Notes: generated by a model not told the origin, from the letters alone. A DNA stretch of 64,000 nucleotides from Tolumonas auensis DSM 9187 (GCF_000023065.1 NC_012691.1:2276501-2340500), one strand, 5' to 3'; positions 8,814-19,552 are shown, counted from the first letter of the stretch. Numbers and translations: made by a program.

Positions 8814-10715
8814 ATGATTACTAACCTCATCAATGAAAAACTGATATGCCTCGATTTGCAGGCAACCACCAAGGACGCCGTATTTCGTGAAATGATCGAT
8901 CTGCTGGCGGTTCAGGGGAAAGTCAGTGATAAACTGCTGTTTTTACAAGACGTGCAGGCACGTGAAGCCATTGGCAATACCGGTTTCGAAGACGGTGTCG
9001 CGTTACCTCATGCTAAGAGTTCTGCCGTTTCAGAACCTGCAGTTGTAGTCGGGATCAGCCGCAAAGGCATTGAATACGGTGCTGAAGATGGCAAACCATC
9101 GAAACTGTTTTTCATGATTGCCTCACCTGCTGGTGGTGCTGATCATCACATCACCGTATTGGCTGAACTCTCCTCCAAACTGATTGAACCGGGCTTTTTT
9201 GATGCCATCATGGCAGCAAAATCCAGTCGTGATGCGCTGGCACTGTTAACAGCAAAAGCAGCACCGGTAGCCGAACCAATGGGTGAAAGCAAAGGCTTTC
9301 TGATTGGCGTCACCGGCTGTCCGACCGGTATTGCGCATACCTATCTGGCGGCGGAAGCTCTGGAAAAGGCCGCGAAAGAATTAGGGTACAAAATTAAAGT
9401 TGAAACCAACGGTTCCATCGGTGTGAAGAACGCACCTACCGCAGAAGAAATCGCTCGGGCTGATGCGATTATCGTCGGCAGTGACAAGCAGGTCGATATG
9501 CACCGCTTTGCCGGCAAGAAAGTCATTAAAACCGGTGTTAAAGCACCGATTAAAGATGCCAAAGGCTTAATCAGACAGGCATTGACCGCAGCACCTTATC
9601 AGCCGCAGGGAAATGCGACACCGGCCGAGGGTTCCAAATCCAGCCAGGCCCGCTCCAATCTCTATCGTTTCCTGATGAACGGTGTGTCACATATGATCCC
9701 GTTTGTTGTCACCGGGGGTCTGTTGATTGCGTTGTCACTGGCAATCGGCGGTGATCCGACACCAGGTGGCATGGCTATCCCTGAAGGCAGTATGTGGAAT
9801 TCTGTGCTGAACGTTGGCGTCGTTGCGTTCAAGCTGATGATCCCGATTCTGGCCGGTTATATTGCTTACGCGATTGGTGATCGCCCTGCCCTTGCCCCTG
9901 GTTTTATCGGTGGCTGGATTGCCAATGACGGCTCGTTCTACGGTGCCACTGCCGGAACCGGCTTTATCGGGGCGATTGTGGCCGGTCTGTTGGTAGGCTA
10001 TTTCGTCCGTTGGATTGCAACCCGGGACTACAACAAATTGTTGCGTCCACTGGTACCTATCCTGATTGCACCACTGTCCGGCACCTTGTTTATCGCTGCG
10101 ATTTTTATCTTCATCATCGGTGCACCCATTGCGGGTCTGATGACCGGAATGACCAACATGCTGGTTTCCATGAGTGGTGGCAGCCTGGTGTTGCTGGGCA
10201 TCGTGATTGGCGGTATGGCGGGCTTTGATATGGGTGGTCCGGTCAACAAAGTCGCCTTCCTGTTCTCTGTCGGCATGATCGCATCTGGTCAGACACAGTT
10301 TATGGGGGCAATGGCCTGTGCTATCCCGGTTGCTCCGCTGGGTATGGGTCTGGCTACCTTCCTGGGTCGTAAAATGGATCTGTTTGACAAAGACGAAATC
10401 GAAGCCGGTAAAGCGGCCGGTGCCATGGGTCTGGTTGGTATTTCTGAAGGCGCTATCCCGTTTGCCGCACAGGATCCGCTGGCTGTTATTCCTGCCAACA
10501 TGCTGGGCAGCATCGTTGCCGCAGTGATGGCGTTCGTATTCGGTGTGACCAACTCTGTCGCACACGGTGGTCCTATTGTGGCGCTGCTGGGTGCCATGAA
10601 TAAACCGCTGCTGGCACTGGCTGCCATGGCAGCTGGCGCAATCACCACCGCAGTCGTTGCTATCACGCTGAAAAAAATCAAAGCCGCGAAAGCTACAGTA
10701 GCTAACGCAGCCTGA
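8814..10715 (+). CDS. Fructose-family PTS transporter EIIABC
   Basis: 633 residues in the order EIIA (about 1-150, phospho-His H66 in VALPHAKSS), EIIB (about 160-260, phospho-Cys C169 in GVTGCPTGIAHTY) and a membrane EIIC (about 280-630, containing GGFIGGWIANDG-like and GPVNKVAF motifs). It takes up and phosphorylates a sugar of the fructose/mannosylglycerate PTS class; the substrate cannot be read from sequence. No 1-phosphofructokinase or FPr gene adjoins it, unlike fruBKA operons, so it stands alone and draws phosphate from general HPr. The start at 8814 has a GGGA about seven bases upstream; an in-frame extension to 8664 has no family similarity and is rejected. Confidence 0.9.
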   Translation: MITNLINEKLICLDLQATTKDAVFREMIDLLAVQGKVSDKLLFLQDVQAREAIGNTGFEDGVALPHAKSSAVSEPAVVVGISRKGIEYGAEDGKPSKLFFMIASPAGGADHHITVLAELSSKLIEPGFFDAIMAAKSSRDALALLTAKAAPVAEPMGESKGFLIGVTGCPTGIAHTYLAAEALEKAAKELGYKIKVETNGSIGVKNAPTAEEIARADAIIVGSDKQVDMHRFAGKKVIKTGVKAPIKDAKGLIRQALTAAPYQPQGNATPAEGSKSSQARSNLYRFLMNGVSHMIPFVVTGGLLIALSLAIGGDPTPGGMAIPEGSMWNSVLNVGVVAFKLMIPILAGYIAYAIGDRPALAPGFIGGWIANDGSFYGATAGTGFIGAIVAGLLVGYFVRWIATRDYNKLLRPLVPILIAPLSGTLFIAAIFIFIIGAPIAGLMTGMTNMLVSMSGGSLVLLGIVIGGMAGFDMGGPVNKVAFLFSVGMIASGQTQFMGAMACAIPVAPLGMGLATFLGRKMDLFDKDEIEAGKAAGAMGLVGISEGAIPFAAQDPLAVIPANMLGSIVAAVMAFVFGVTNSVAHGGPIVALLGAMNKPLLALAAMAAGAITTAVVAITLKKIKAAKATVANAA

Positions 10716-10739
10716 TCGCTGAATATATAACTGATAAGC

Positions 10740-10776
10740 AATTGGTCTGACAGCCCCCCTGTCAGGCCAATTTTTT
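10740..10776 (+). terminator. Rho-independent terminator after the PTS gene
   Basis: The 14-bp stem AATTGGTCTGACAG / CTGTCAGGCCAATT (one T-G wobble) is followed by a run of Ts, 25 bases after the PTS stop codon. A-rich flanks may let it serve the convergent amrS gene as well. Confidence 0.9.
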
Positions 10777-10786
10777 CATAAGGGTT

Positions 10787-11863
10787 TTATCTGATTTCTA
10801 CCGGTAAACGCTTTGGCCCCCACGTTCCGGGCTGATTTTCAAATACACCGGCAATTTTTGCCCCGCAATGCTGGCAACAACCATCATGTATCGCCCAACT
10901 GCCCAGACGATAATAATCCCGTTCAATCACTAATTTCCCGCAGGACGGACACCAGGTACTGCCATCGGCCACATCATGCACATTCCCGACATAGACATAA
11001 TGCAGACCATGCGCCTTGGCGATATCACGCGCCTGCAGCAGAGATGCCATTGAGGTAGACGGTTTATCCAGCATATGAAAATCCGGGTGGAATGCAGTGA
11101 AATGCAAAGGCACATCCGGCCCCAGTTCATCAGCAATCCAGCGGCACATGGCCTCTAACTCTTCTGCCGAATCATTTTCACCGGGGATCAACAAGGTCGT
11201 CAGTTCAAACCAGACTTTGGTTTCCTGTTTCAGATAACGCAGCGTATCCAGCACCGGTGCCAGATGCCCGCCACAAATCCGGTGATAAAACGACTCAGTG
11301 AACCCTTTGAGATCCACATTGGCTGCATCCATTCCGGCAAAAAAATCACGGCGTGGTTCGGGATTAATGTAGCCCGCCGTAACCGCGATGGTTTTGATAT
11401 CACGCGCATGACAGGCAGCTGCCACATCCAGCGCATATTCCATAAAGATAACCGGATCGTTGTAGGTAAATGCCACTGAACGACAGCCCGTCTGTTCTGC
11501 CATTTTCGCCAGCTGTTCCGGTGTTGCCGATGCGCTCAGTGTTTCCATATGGCGGGATTTACTGATATCCCAGTTCTGACAGAACGCACAGGTCAGATTA
11601 CATCCGGCAGTACCGAACGACAGTACCGGCGTGCCGGGCAGAAAATGATGCAACGGTTTTTTCTCAATAGGATCAATACAGAAACCACTGGAACGGCCAT
11701 AACTGGTCAGAACAATCTCTCCGCCCTGCGCCATGCGGATGTAGCAAACGCCACGCTTACCCTCCCGCAGTTCACAAAATCGCGGACAAAGCGTACATAG
11801 CGTGTGATCATTATCCAGATGACGCCAGTATTTGGTCGAAACCGTATTGTCTGAATTATCCAT
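10787..11863 (-). CDS. amrS: AmmeMemoRadiSam system radical SAM enzyme
   Basis: 358 residues. The radical SAM cluster motif CxxxCxxC is at C88-C92-C95 (GTAGCNLTCAFCQNW). An N-terminal Cys set (C23, C26, C30, C40: CTLCPRFCELREGKRGVC) and a C-terminal zinc-ribbon-like set (C305, C308, C330, C333) are typical of the longer members of this family, which resembles pyruvate-formate-lyase activating enzymes. It is divergent from and probably functions with AmmB and AmmA, the bacterial homologues of human MEMO1 and AMMECR1. The reaction is not established. No glycyl radical enzyme is nearby, so a PflA role is less likely. Confidence 0.93.
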   Translation of the reverse strand: MDNSDNTVSTKYWRHLDNDHTLCTLCPRFCELREGKRGVCYIRMAQGGEIVLTSYGRSSGFCIDPIEKKPLHHFLPGTPVLSFGTAGCNLTCAFCQNWDISKSRHMETLSASATPEQLAKMAEQTGCRSVAFTYNDPVIFMEYALDVAAACHARDIKTIAVTAGYINPEPRRDFFAGMDAANVDLKGFTESFYHRICGGHLAPVLDTLRYLKQETKVWFELTTLLIPGENDSAEELEAMCRWIADELGPDVPLHFTAFHPDFHMLDKPSTSMASLLQARDIAKAHGLHYVYVGNVHDVADGSTWCPSCGKLVIERDYYRLGSWAIHDGCCQHCGAKIAGVFENQPGTWGPKRLPVEIR

Positions 11864-11922
11864 ACAACCTCCGCAGCAACACTATAATTATAGATGACAT
11901 CTATCCATCAGGAGGTTGTATG
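11861..11922. promoter_or_regulatory. Symmetrical bidirectional promoter and start region, amrS/ammB
   Basis: The two start codons with their Shine-Dalgarno sequences form a perfect 12-bp inverted repeat: CATACAACCTCC (11861-11872) and GGAGGTTGTATG (11911-11922). Between them TATAATTATA (11883-11892) is a perfect palindrome giving a -10 hexamer TATAAT on each strand. No good -35 is seen either way. Both transcripts would have leaders of only about 15-25 bases. Confidence 0.7.
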
Positions 11923-12696
11923 CAGGTTATCCATCAGCCCGCTGTAGCGGATATGTTCTATCCGGCAGATCCGGACAGACTTCGGGACTGGATGCAGCAT
12001 CATGTTAAAGCAGCCCCCGAAACCGGACGGAAACCACGGATGTTGATCCTTCCCCATGCCGGTTACCGTTTTTCCGGTGCTATTGCCGCACAGGGATACA
12101 GTCTGCTGCAGAAAGGAGATTTCAAGCGGGTGATTGTGCTCTGCCCGGCGCACCGGGTCTATCTGCAGGGCATCGCTGTTCCTGAGCACTGGGATGGCGA
12201 GGCAACACCTTTTGGTACTATTCCGCTCGATAAACCAGCGATAGCGTCATTACTGTCATTACCCGGCGTGATTGCCGCTACCGAAGCACACCGACAGGAA
12301 CATGCCATAGAAGTTCAGCTACCATTTCTGCAGTATCAACTGGGCGACTTTAGTCTGATCCCGCTGGTGGTAGGCGATTGTCCGGCAGAAACAGTGAGCC
12401 ACGCCATTGAACAAATTATGACCGATGATACGCTGATCATTGTCAGCAGCGACCTCAGTCACTATCTCAGCAAGGACATAGCCGAACTACAGGATGACTA
12501 TACCATCCGGCAAATTCTGCAGTTCAGTGAAACCTTAACCGGCGATCAGGCCTGCGGTTGTTATGCCCTGAATGGTGCACTGCACTGGGCTCATCAGCAA
12601 CAGCTGGATATTAAGTTACTGGCAAAATGTAACTCCGGCGATACATCGCATGACAAAGAACGGGTGGTGGGATATGCAGCTTTTGCCCTCTATTGA
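11920..12696 (+). CDS. ammB: AmmeMemoRadiSam system protein B (MEMO1-like)
   Basis: 258 residues spanning the whole Memo fold. Recognisable blocks are MLILPHAGYRFSGAIAAQGY (about 42-61), VLCPAHRVYL, HRQEHAIEVQLPFLQ (about 127-141) and IVSSDLSHYL; the His residues in these blocks are the ones that form the metal site in Memo and related class III extradiol-dioxygenase-fold proteins. A Cys lies in LLAKCNSGDTS near the end. The start has a perfect GGAGG. It overlaps ammA by 23 bases, implying translational coupling. Molecular function in bacteria is not settled. Confidence 0.93.
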   Translation: MQVIHQPAVADMFYPADPDRLRDWMQHHVKAAPETGRKPRMLILPHAGYRFSGAIAAQGYSLLQKGDFKRVIVLCPAHRVYLQGIAVPEHWDGEATPFGTIPLDKPAIASLLSLPGVIAATEAHRQEHAIEVQLPFLQYQLGDFSLIPLVVGDCPAETVSHAIEQIMTDDTLIIVSSDLSHYLSKDIAELQDDYTIRQILQFSETLTGDQACGCYALNGALHWAHQQQLDIKLLAKCNSGDTSHDKERVVGYAAFALY

Positions 12697-13264
12697 GTTA
12701 AATGAACGCCGGGCAATGCTGACGCTGGCGCGCAATGCCATTAAGGCACACTGGATGCCGGACACAGACACAGAAACAGCAGCAATCCTGCCGCATGGTG
12801 AGTTGAAATCAGGCTGTTTTGTTACCTTGCATAAACACGGCGAACTCCGCGGTTGTATTGGCACTCTGGAGCAGGATATGCCACTGCAGCAATCTATCCC
12901 GTATTTTGCCCGGGCCGCTGCCTTTCAGGATCCCCGTTTCCCACCACTGACAGCAGCTGAACTCGCGGATTGCATCATCAGCATTTCAGTACTCAGTGAA
13001 AGAGAACCTTTGCCGGCCACCAGTCGGGAAGAGTTAATGGCGGCACTGGTGCCATTTACTGATGGGTTATGGCTGAGCGATGGCTATCACCGGGCTACTT
13101 TTTTACCTGCTGTCTGGCGTCAGTTACCGGATAAAAAAGAATTCCTGCACCATTTGTTACTGAAAGGTGGCTGGCCACCCCAAAACTGGCCGGCACAGAT
13201 GAAGGCATGGCGTTACCACAGCATTGAATTTATTGAGCCAGATGGTGAATTAGCACTGGAATAA
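12674..13264 (+). CDS. ammA: AmmeMemoRadiSam system protein A (AMMECR1-like)
   Basis: 196 residues. It carries the AMMECR1 hallmark LRGCIGT at residues 58-64, preceded by SGCFVTLHKHGE, and the later block LADCIISISVLSEREPL. ATG 12674 is chosen because GGTGGG precedes it and the family N-terminus starts shortly after; the reading frame stays open upstream to 12572 only because it overlaps ammB. The start lies inside ammB, so A and B are translated together. Human AMMECR1 and MEMO1 are separate proteins; the bacterial pairing suggests a shared complex, which is inference. Confidence 0.92.
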   Translation: MQLLPSIELNERRAMLTLARNAIKAHWMPDTDTETAAILPHGELKSGCFVTLHKHGELRGCIGTLEQDMPLQQSIPYFARAAAFQDPRFPPLTAAELADCIISISVLSEREPLPATSREELMAALVPFTDGLWLSDGYHRATFLPAVWRQLPDKKEFLHHLLLKGGWPPQNWPAQMKAWRYHSIEFIEPDGELALE

Positions 13265-13270
13265 GTATAA

Positions 13271-13298
13271 AAAAAACAGCGCCGAAGGGCGCTGTTTT
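13271..13298. terminator. Bidirectional terminator between ammA and accA
   Basis: The stem AACAGCGCC / GGCGCTGTT closes a GAAG tetraloop and is flanked by A-rich and T-rich tracts on opposite sides. It serves ammA on the plus strand and accA on the minus strand. Confidence 0.9.
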
Positions 13299-13311
13299 CT
13301 ATTCGTCTCTA

Positions 13312-14268
13312 TCAGCAATAACCATGTGACATCAGTTGCTGATACCGTTTTCTCAACAATTCATCTGTATGCAATGAATTTAATTCATTCAGATCGGTCA
13401 GAATGCGTTGTTTCAGCAGATTGGCCATCTCATCCACATTACGGTGTGCACCACCCAGCGGTTCCGGCACAATGCTGTCGATCAATTTCAGTTCTTTCAG
13501 GCGAGCAGCTGTAATCCCCATAGCTTCAGCAGCTACGTTGGCTTTATCCGCACTCTTCCAAAGAATAGAGGCGCAACCTTCCGGTGAGATCACCGAATAG
13601 GTGGAATATTGCAGCATATTCACGCGATCACCGACGCCGATTGCCAGTGCACCACCTGAACCACCTTCACCGATCACAGTACAAATAACCGGTACTTTCA
13701 GGCTCGACATCACCTTAAGATTACGGGCAATCGCTTCTGACTGACCACGTTCTTCTGCGCCGACCCCCGGATATGCACCCGGCGTATCAATGAAGGTAAG
13801 GATTGGCATTTTAAAACGTTCAGCCATCTGCATCAGACGCAATGCTTTACGATAGCCTTCTGGTCTTGGCATACCAAAATTACGTCTGATTTTTTCCTGT
13901 GTGTCGCGGCCTTTCTGGTGACCAATCACCATTACCGGCTGACCATCCAGACGAGCTGTACCGCCGACAATCGCTTTATCATCAGCGAAAGCCCGATCAC
14001 CAGCCATCTCATCAAAATCAGTAAACATGCGTGCAATATAGTCCTCGGTATAAGGACGTTGCGGATGACGAGCCAGCTGAGAAATCTGCCATGCGCCCAG
14101 ATCAGAAAACAACTTTCTGGTCAGCTCTTCATTCTTCTTTTCCAGATGTTTGATTTCATCTGTCAGATCCACACTGCTGCCAACATGCTCACTAACATGT
14201 TTCAGTTCTTCGATTTGCGCCAACAGTTCAGCAATAGGTTGTTCAAATTCCAGAAAATTCATATTCAT
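13312..14268 (-). CDS. accA: Acetyl-CoA carboxylase carboxyltransferase subunit alpha
   Basis: 318 residues, the E. coli AccA length (319). It contains the carboxyltransferase core with [27 protein letters not shown] and [17 protein letters not shown], the oxyanion-stabilising glycine loop. With AccD it transfers carboxyl from carboxybiotin to acetyl-CoA to make malonyl-CoA, the first step of fatty acid synthesis. It is the last gene of the minus-strand block, 17 bases after dnaE, and ends at a strong bidirectional terminator. Confidence 0.99.
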   Translation of the reverse strand: MNMNFLEFEQPIAELLAQIEELKHVSEHVGSSVDLTDEIKHLEKKNEELTRKLFSDLGAWQISQLARHPQRPYTEDYIARMFTDFDEMAGDRAFADDKAIVGGTARLDGQPVMVIGHQKGRDTQEKIRRNFGMPRPEGYRKALRLMQMAERFKMPILTFIDTPGAYPGVGAEERGQSEAIARNLKVMSSLKVPVICTVIGEGGSGGALAIGVGDRVNMLQYSTYSVISPEGCASILWKSADKANVAAEAMGITAARLKELKLIDSIVPEPLGGAHRNVDEMANLLKQRILTDLNELNSLHTDELLRKRYQQLMSHGYC

Positions 14269-14285
14269 AATTGTACCCGAAATCG

Positions 14286-17200
14286 CTACTCAAATATCAG
14301 TTCTACGCCTTGCTTGCCCAAATGGGTTCGCAGCTCGTTCAGTAGTTGATCGGTTGGCGTTACCCGCCATTCGGTCCCCAACGTCAGCTGCCCCTGCACA
14401 CCCGTTCTGCGGTAGCAGATATGCACAGGACAAATCCCTGCACGATGAGGCGTTAATATGCCGGCAAGATTTTGCATAAAACGATCTGCCGTTTCAGATT
14501 GCGTCACTTTTACCCGCAATCCCCGTGCGTGACGACCACGCGCATCTTCAATGTCCAATACTTCGCGGGCCGACATTTTAATGCCACCCGCATACTCGTC
14601 AAAGCTGATTTGACCCGTAACCACTAAAATACGGTCTTTTTGCAGCAACGACTCATATCTTTCCAGTGCTTCACTGAACAAAGTAATGTCTAAACGCCCG
14701 GAACGGTCATCTAATGTCAGAATTCCCATCTTGGTACCACGCTTGGTTACCATGATACGGGCATTCAGAACCAGACCCGCCGCTACCGCTGGTTTATCCC
14801 GTTCGGTCGGCTGTAAATCGCATAAACGGCCGGAAGTATAATGCTTTAGCTCCGCCAAGTATTGATTTATCGGATGGCCCGTTAAATATAAACCGAGAGT
14901 TTCACGTTCGCCATCAAGCCATTTCTGATCAGACCACTCAGGCACATCGGCAAAGGTCGGCGTGGGTAGTACGCCGTCATCAGCAAACAGATCACCGAAC
15001 AGATCATTTTGTCCGAGAGCGGCATCTTTCGCTTTTTGTTCTGCCGCTTTCATCGCCTCTTCCAGCGATGCCATTAATGCAGCACGATGCGGACCTAACC
15101 GGTCCAGGGCACCGGCATATATCAGCTTTTCCATGACCCGTTTGTTCAGGCGTTTAATATCGACCCGGTTACAAAAATCAAACAGATCGCGGAAAGGCCC
15201 ACCTTCGTTCCGTGCAGCAATAATTGCTTCAACCGGACCTTCACCAACCCCTTTTACCGCGCCGATACCATAAACCACTTCGCCGCGTTCATTCACCGTG
15301 AAGCGATATTGTCCGGTATTCACATCAGGCGGGATCAGCTTCAGTCCCATCCGCTGGCATTCATCAACCAGTGTTACGATCTTGTCGGTGTTATCCATAT
15401 CAGCAGTCATTACTGCTGCCATGAATTCTGCCGGGAAGTGTGTTTTCAGCCATAACGTCTGGTATGAAACCAAAGCATAGGCAGCGGAATGCGATTTGTT
15501 AAACCCGTATCCGGCGAATTTTTCCACCAGATCGAAGATATGCATCGCCAGTTCGCCGTCGACACCATTGCTGACCGCTCCGGATTCAAAACCGGAACGC
15601 TGTTTCGCCATCTCTTCCGGTTTTTTCTTACCCATCGCGCGACGCAACATGTCCGCGCCACCCAGCGTATAGCCAGCCAGCGTCTGGGCGATCTGCATAA
15701 CCTGTTCCTGATACAGGATGATGCCGTAGGTAGGCTCCAGAATAGGCTGCAGTGAGTCATGCTGCCACTGAATATCCGGATAGGAAATCGCTTCACGGCC
15801 GTGTTTACGGTCAATGAAGTTGTCTACCATGCCGGATTGCAATGGGCCGGGGCGGAACAGGGCCACCAAAGCGATCATGTCTTCAAAACAGTCCGGCTGC
15901 AGGCGCTTGATCAGGTCTTTCATCCCCCGCGATTCCAGCTGGAATACGGCGGTGGTTTCTGAATTTTTCAGGATCTTAAACGAAGTCGGATCATCCAGCG
16001 GAATCGCGGCGATATCGACCGGTGGTTTACCTTCTGTTTTCAGACGCGGATTGATCATATCCAGCGCCCATTTAATGATGGTCAATGTCCGCAAACCGAG
16101 GAAGTCAAACTTCACCAGGCCAGCATATTCCACATCATTTTTATCAAACTGAGTAACCGGCTGTAAGCCCTGATCGTCGCAATATAACGGTGCAAAATCC
16201 GTGATTTTCGTCGGAGCGATAACCACGCCACCGGCATGTTTACCCGCGTTACGGGTTACCCCTTCCAGTTTGCGCGCCATATCAATCAGCGCTTTGACTT
16301 CTTCATCCTGTTCGTATAACTCAACCAGCTTCGGTTCAACATCGAATGCTTTAGCCAGTGTCATACCCGGATCTGGCGGAATTAATTTGGATATCCGATC
16401 AACGAAACCATACGGATGACCCAGCACACGCCCCACATCACGAACGACCGCTTTCGCAGCCATCGTACCGAAAGTAATGATCTGCGATACCGCTTCACGA
16501 CCATACATCTGCGCAACATGATCAATGACTTCGTCACGGCGATCCATACAGAAATCGACGTCAAAGTCAGGCATAGAGACACGTTCCGGATTCAGGAAAC
16601 GTTCGAACAGCAGATCCAGCGCCAATGGGTCCAAATCGGTGATTTTCAGTGCATAAGCGACCAGACTCCCCGCACCCGAACCACGTCCGGGGCCTACCGG
16701 GATATCGTTATCCTTTGACCACTGGATAAACTCCATCACGATCAGGAAGTAACCGGGAAATCCCATCTGGTTAATAACTTTAAGCTCAATATCCAGACGT
16801 TCGTCATAAGCTATCCGCTTTTCCGCCCGTTCAGCCGGATCAGGAAAGAGAAACGCCAGACGCTCTTCCAGCCCCTCTTTCGACTTCATAACCAGAAAAT
16901 CTTCCGTGGTCATGTCGCCAGTGGGGAATTGCGGCAGAAAATACTCGCCCAGACGAACTGTCACATTACAGCGTTTGGCGATTTCCACGCTGTTAGCCAG
17001 CGCCTCAGGAATATCCTTAAACAGCTCACACATTTCATCCTGTGTGCGCATATATTGTTGATTACTGTAACGTTTAGGGCGACGGGCATCATCCAGCGTG
17101 TAACCATCATGGATAGCTACGCGGATTTCATGCGCGTCAAAATCATCTTTATTCAGGAAAACGACATCATTGGTGGCAACAACCGGCAGATCCTGCTGTA

Positions 17201-17768
17201 TCGCCAACTCAACAGCCATATGCAGATAGGTTTCTTCGTCCAGCCGGCCGGTACGGATTAACTCAAGATAAAAGCGCTCCGGAAAATGCTGCTGGTAAAA
17301 CGCGGTGCAACGTTCCACCATCGCCTGATTACCCTTCAGCAGGAATTTACCGATATCACCATCCCGGCCACCGGATAACAAAATTACGCCAGTCGCATGT
17401 TCGGCCAGCCAGGCTTTATCAATAACAGCCCGCCCCTGAATATGTCCGCGAAGAAACCCTTTTGATATCAGCTGAATAAGATTTTGCTGGCCCTCATTAT
17501 TCATGGCCAACCCAATCAGATGAAACAGTTCATCGCCAAGCTCTTCACTCTGTACCCAGAAATCAACGCCGATAATGGGTTTAATGCCTTTGCTGTGAGC
17601 ATCACCATAAAAACGCACTAACCCGCTCTGATTCATCTGGTCAGTAATGGCCATTGCCACCATATTATTTTCGGCCGCACGCGCGACCAGTGGCTTGATC
17701 TTTTGCAGACCATCCAGCATCGAAAAATCAGAATGGATATGAAGATGAACAAAGCGAGGTTCGGCCAT
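14286..17768 (-). CDS. dnaE: DNA polymerase III subunit alpha
   Basis: 1160 residues, the E. coli DnaE length. It has an N-terminal PHP domain (starting [18 protein letters not shown]), the type C polymerase core with the catalytic aspartates in [17 protein letters not shown] (about 400-416) and [11 protein letters not shown], a helix-hairpin-helix region, and a C-terminal OB fold. A beta-clamp-binding type segment (QNDLFGDLF) is near residue 920. It is the replicative polymerase subunit. It lies between rnhB and accA as in E. coli. Confidence 0.99.
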   Translation of the reverse strand: MAEPRFVHLHIHSDFSMLDGLQKIKPLVARAAENNMVAMAITDQMNQSGLVRFYGDAHSKGIKPIIGVDFWVQSEELGDELFHLIGLAMNNEGQQNLIQLISKGFLRGHIQGRAVIDKAWLAEHATGVILLSGGRDGDIGKFLLKGNQAMVERCTAFYQQHFPERFYLELIRTGRLDEETYLHMAVELAIQQDLPVVATNDVVFLNKDDFDAHEIRVAIHDGYTLDDARRPKRYSNQQYMRTQDEMCELFKDIPEALANSVEIAKRCNVTVRLGEYFLPQFPTGDMTTEDFLVMKSKEGLEERLAFLFPDPAERAEKRIAYDERLDIELKVINQMGFPGYFLIVMEFIQWSKDNDIPVGPGRGSGAGSLVAYALKITDLDPLALDLLFERFLNPERVSMPDFDVDFCMDRRDEVIDHVAQMYGREAVSQIITFGTMAAKAVVRDVGRVLGHPYGFVDRISKLIPPDPGMTLAKAFDVEPKLVELYEQDEEVKALIDMARKLEGVTRNAGKHAGGVVIAPTKITDFAPLYCDDQGLQPVTQFDKNDVEYAGLVKFDFLGLRTLTIIKWALDMINPRLKTEGKPPVDIAAIPLDDPTSFKILKNSETTAVFQLESRGMKDLIKRLQPDCFEDMIALVALFRPGPLQSGMVDNFIDRKHGREAISYPDIQWQHDSLQPILEPTYGIILYQEQVMQIAQTLAGYTLGGADMLRRAMGKKKPEEMAKQRSGFESGAVSNGVDGELAMHIFDLVEKFAGYGFNKSHSAAYALVSYQTLWLKTHFPAEFMAAVMTADMDNTDKIVTLVDECQRMGLKLIPPDVNTGQYRFTVNERGEVVYGIGAVKGVGEGPVEAIIAARNEGGPFRDLFDFCNRVDIKRLNKRVMEKLIYAGALDRLGPHRAALMASLEEAMKAAEQKAKDAALGQNDLFGDLFADDGVLPTPTFADVPEWSDQKWLDGERETLGLYLTGHPINQYLAELKHYTSGRLCDLQPTERDKPAVAAGLVLNARIMVTKRGTKMGILTLDDRSGRLDITLFSEALERYESLLQKDRILVVTGQISFDEYAGGIKMSAREVLDIEDARGRHARGLRVKVTQSETADRFMQNLAGILTPHRAGICPVHICYRRTGVQGQLTLGTEWRVTPTDQLLNELRTHLGKQGVELIFE

Positions 17769-17780
17769 GATGTTTCCTGT

Positions 17781-18374
17781 TCAGTCTAGGCCCAGAGCCA
17801 GTTTAACCGGTTTAAAACTGCGGCGGTGTATCGCTAATGCGCCATGCTCTGCTAATGCAGCCAGATGTTGTGCGGTCGGATAACCTTTATGCTGAGCAAA
17901 ACCATATTGCGGATATAGCTGATCCAGCTCCGCCATTTCACGGTCACGTGTCACTTTCGCCAGAATAGAAGCCGCACTGATTTCAGCAACCAGACTATCG
18001 CCTTTCACTACTGCCTGAGAAGGCATAGAAAGAGCCGGACAACGGTTACCGTCAATCAACACAAATTCCGGCTGCACAGACAAACCGGCAACCGCGCGTT
18101 GCATCGCTTTCATGGTCGCCTGCAGTATATTGAATTGATCAATTTCGGCAGCAGAACAACGTCCGATAGCAAATGCCAGCACATTCTCGCGGATAATATC
18201 AAACAGTGCTTCGCGCTTTTTTTCAGAGAGTTTTTTGGAATCGTTCAGACCCGTAATTGGCCGGGCAGGATCCAGAATAACAGCAGCTGTCACCACATCC
18301 CCGATCAGAGGACCACGACCAACTTCATCCACACCAGCGATTAACTGGTATGGAGGATAGATAAATGAGTTCAT
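17781..18374 (-). CDS. rnhB: Ribonuclease HII
   Basis: 197 residues. The RNase HII acid motif D-E-V-G-R-G is at about 16-21 ([16 protein letters not shown]), with further catalytic aspartates in FVLIDGN and [12 protein letters not shown]. It removes RNA primers and misincorporated ribonucleotides from DNA. The ATG overlaps the lpxB stop by four bases, so it is translationally coupled in the lpx-dnaE operon. Confidence 0.98.
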   Translation of the reverse strand: MNSFIYPPYQLIAGVDEVGRGPLIGDVVTAAVILDPARPITGLNDSKKLSEKKREALFDIIRENVLAFAIGRCSAAEIDQFNILQATMKAMQRAVAGLSVQPEFVLIDGNRCPALSMPSQAVVKGDSLVAEISAASILAKVTRDREMAELDQLYPQYGFAQHKGYPTAQHLAALAEHGALAIHRRSFKPVKLALGLD

Positions 18375-19552
18375 ATATTGCCTTGTAATACGTCAATAAC
18401 GGCTTGTGCAGCCTGTTTATCCGCATCACACCGGATCAATTGATGCAGACGGATAAATTCATCAAGCAGCGCCTGATTATCCTGTTGCAGATAATTGCTG
18501 ACAGCGGCTGTCAGTTTCTCCGGTATACAATCAGATTGGATCAATTCCGGCACCAAAGTTCGGCCAGACAGTAGATTTGGCAGCGAAAAAGTACGGATTT
18601 TTACTAACTTCTGACCTAGCCAGAATGTAAATGGTTTCACTTTATAAGCAACAACCATCGGTCTTTTTACCAGCATCGCTTCAAGCGTGGCAGTACCGGA
18701 TGCCAGCAAAATAACATCTGCAGATGTCATCACCGCCCGGGCCTGACCATCAACCAGTGTCATAGCCAAATCCGGCGCAATTTGCTGCTTGATCGCTTCA
18801 AATTGTTCTCTCCGACGCGGATTAACCAGCGGAACGACAAACTGTAAATCAGGGTATTGCTGGTGCAGTAACTGGCAAGTCTGTAAAAACGGCGGCGTCA
18901 GCATTTCCACCTCTGCACCACGACTACCGGGCAACACAGCCAGTACCGGTGCATCAGCTTTCAATCCAAGCTGATTTTTAGCTGGTAAAGCAGGAGAATG
19001 CAGCGGAATAGCATCGGCCATAGTATGGCCAACAAACCGGCATGGCGCATTATGCTGATCGTAGAACGCTTTTTCGAACGGCAAAAAAGCCAGCACCATA
19101 TCCGTGGCTGCTTTGATTTTATGAATCCGGCTCTGCCGCCATGCCCATACAGACGGGCTGACATAATGAATCGTTTTAATACCGGCCTGTTTAAGTTTCA
19201 GCTCAACACCGATATTAAAATCAGGCGCATCCACCCCGATAAATATATCCGGCGGATTTTCTTTGAAATAACGGATTATATGACGGCGAACCTGCAGCAG
19301 CCGGGGCAAGCGACCAAGCACTTCAACCAGTCCCATGACCGAAAGTTCTTCCATTTCAAATAGTGTCTCTATCCCCAGTTCCTGCATACGCGGACCGGCA
19401 ATACCGACAAATTCACAATCAGGATGGATTTGCTTGAGATGACGCATCAGACCTGCAGCCAGAATGTCACCGGAGACCTCTCCGGCAACAATTCCAATAC
19501 GCAGCGGCCGCTTGGCAGCGGATAAATCAGGGACGAATGATGCCACGCTCAT
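18371..19552 (-). CDS. lpxB: Lipid-A-disaccharide synthase
   Basis: 393 residues, a GT19 glycosyltransferase. Family blocks seen: [13 protein letters not shown] near the N-terminus, [34 protein letters not shown] and [12 protein letters not shown]. It joins UDP-2,3-diacylglucosamine and lipid X to form the lipid A disaccharide at the inner membrane. It overlaps lpxA by 26 bases and rnhB by four. Confidence 0.99.
   Translation of the reverse strand: MSVASFVPDLSAAKRPLRIGIVAGEVSGDILAAGLMRHLKQIHPDCEFVGIAGPRMQELGIETLFEMEELSVMGLVEVLGRLPRLLQVRRHIIRYFKENPPDIFIGVDAPDFNIGVELKLKQAGIKTIHYVSPSVWAWRQSRIHKIKAATDMVLAFLPFEKAFYDQHNAPCRFVGHTMADAIPLHSPALPAKNQLGLKADAPVLAVLPGSRGAEVEMLTPPFLQTCQLLHQQYPDLQFVVPLVNPRRREQFEAIKQQIAPDLAMTLVDGQARAVMTSADVILLASGTATLEAMLVKRPMVVAYKVKPFTFWLGQKLVKIRTFSLPNLLSGRTLVPELIQSDCIPEKLTAAVSNYLQQDNQALLDEFIRLHQLIRCDADKQAAQAVIDVLQGNI

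Noticed and set aside
9735-10565. A 276-codon minus-strand open frame opposite the PTS gene
   Set aside because: It is very rich in His, Thr, Gln and Asp, as expected from reading a membrane-protein gene backwards, with no recognisable domain.
10787-11863. Pyruvate-formate-lyase activating enzyme
   Set aside because: No glycyl radical enzyme is adjacent, and the extra Cys sets plus AmmB/AmmA neighbours fit AmrS better.
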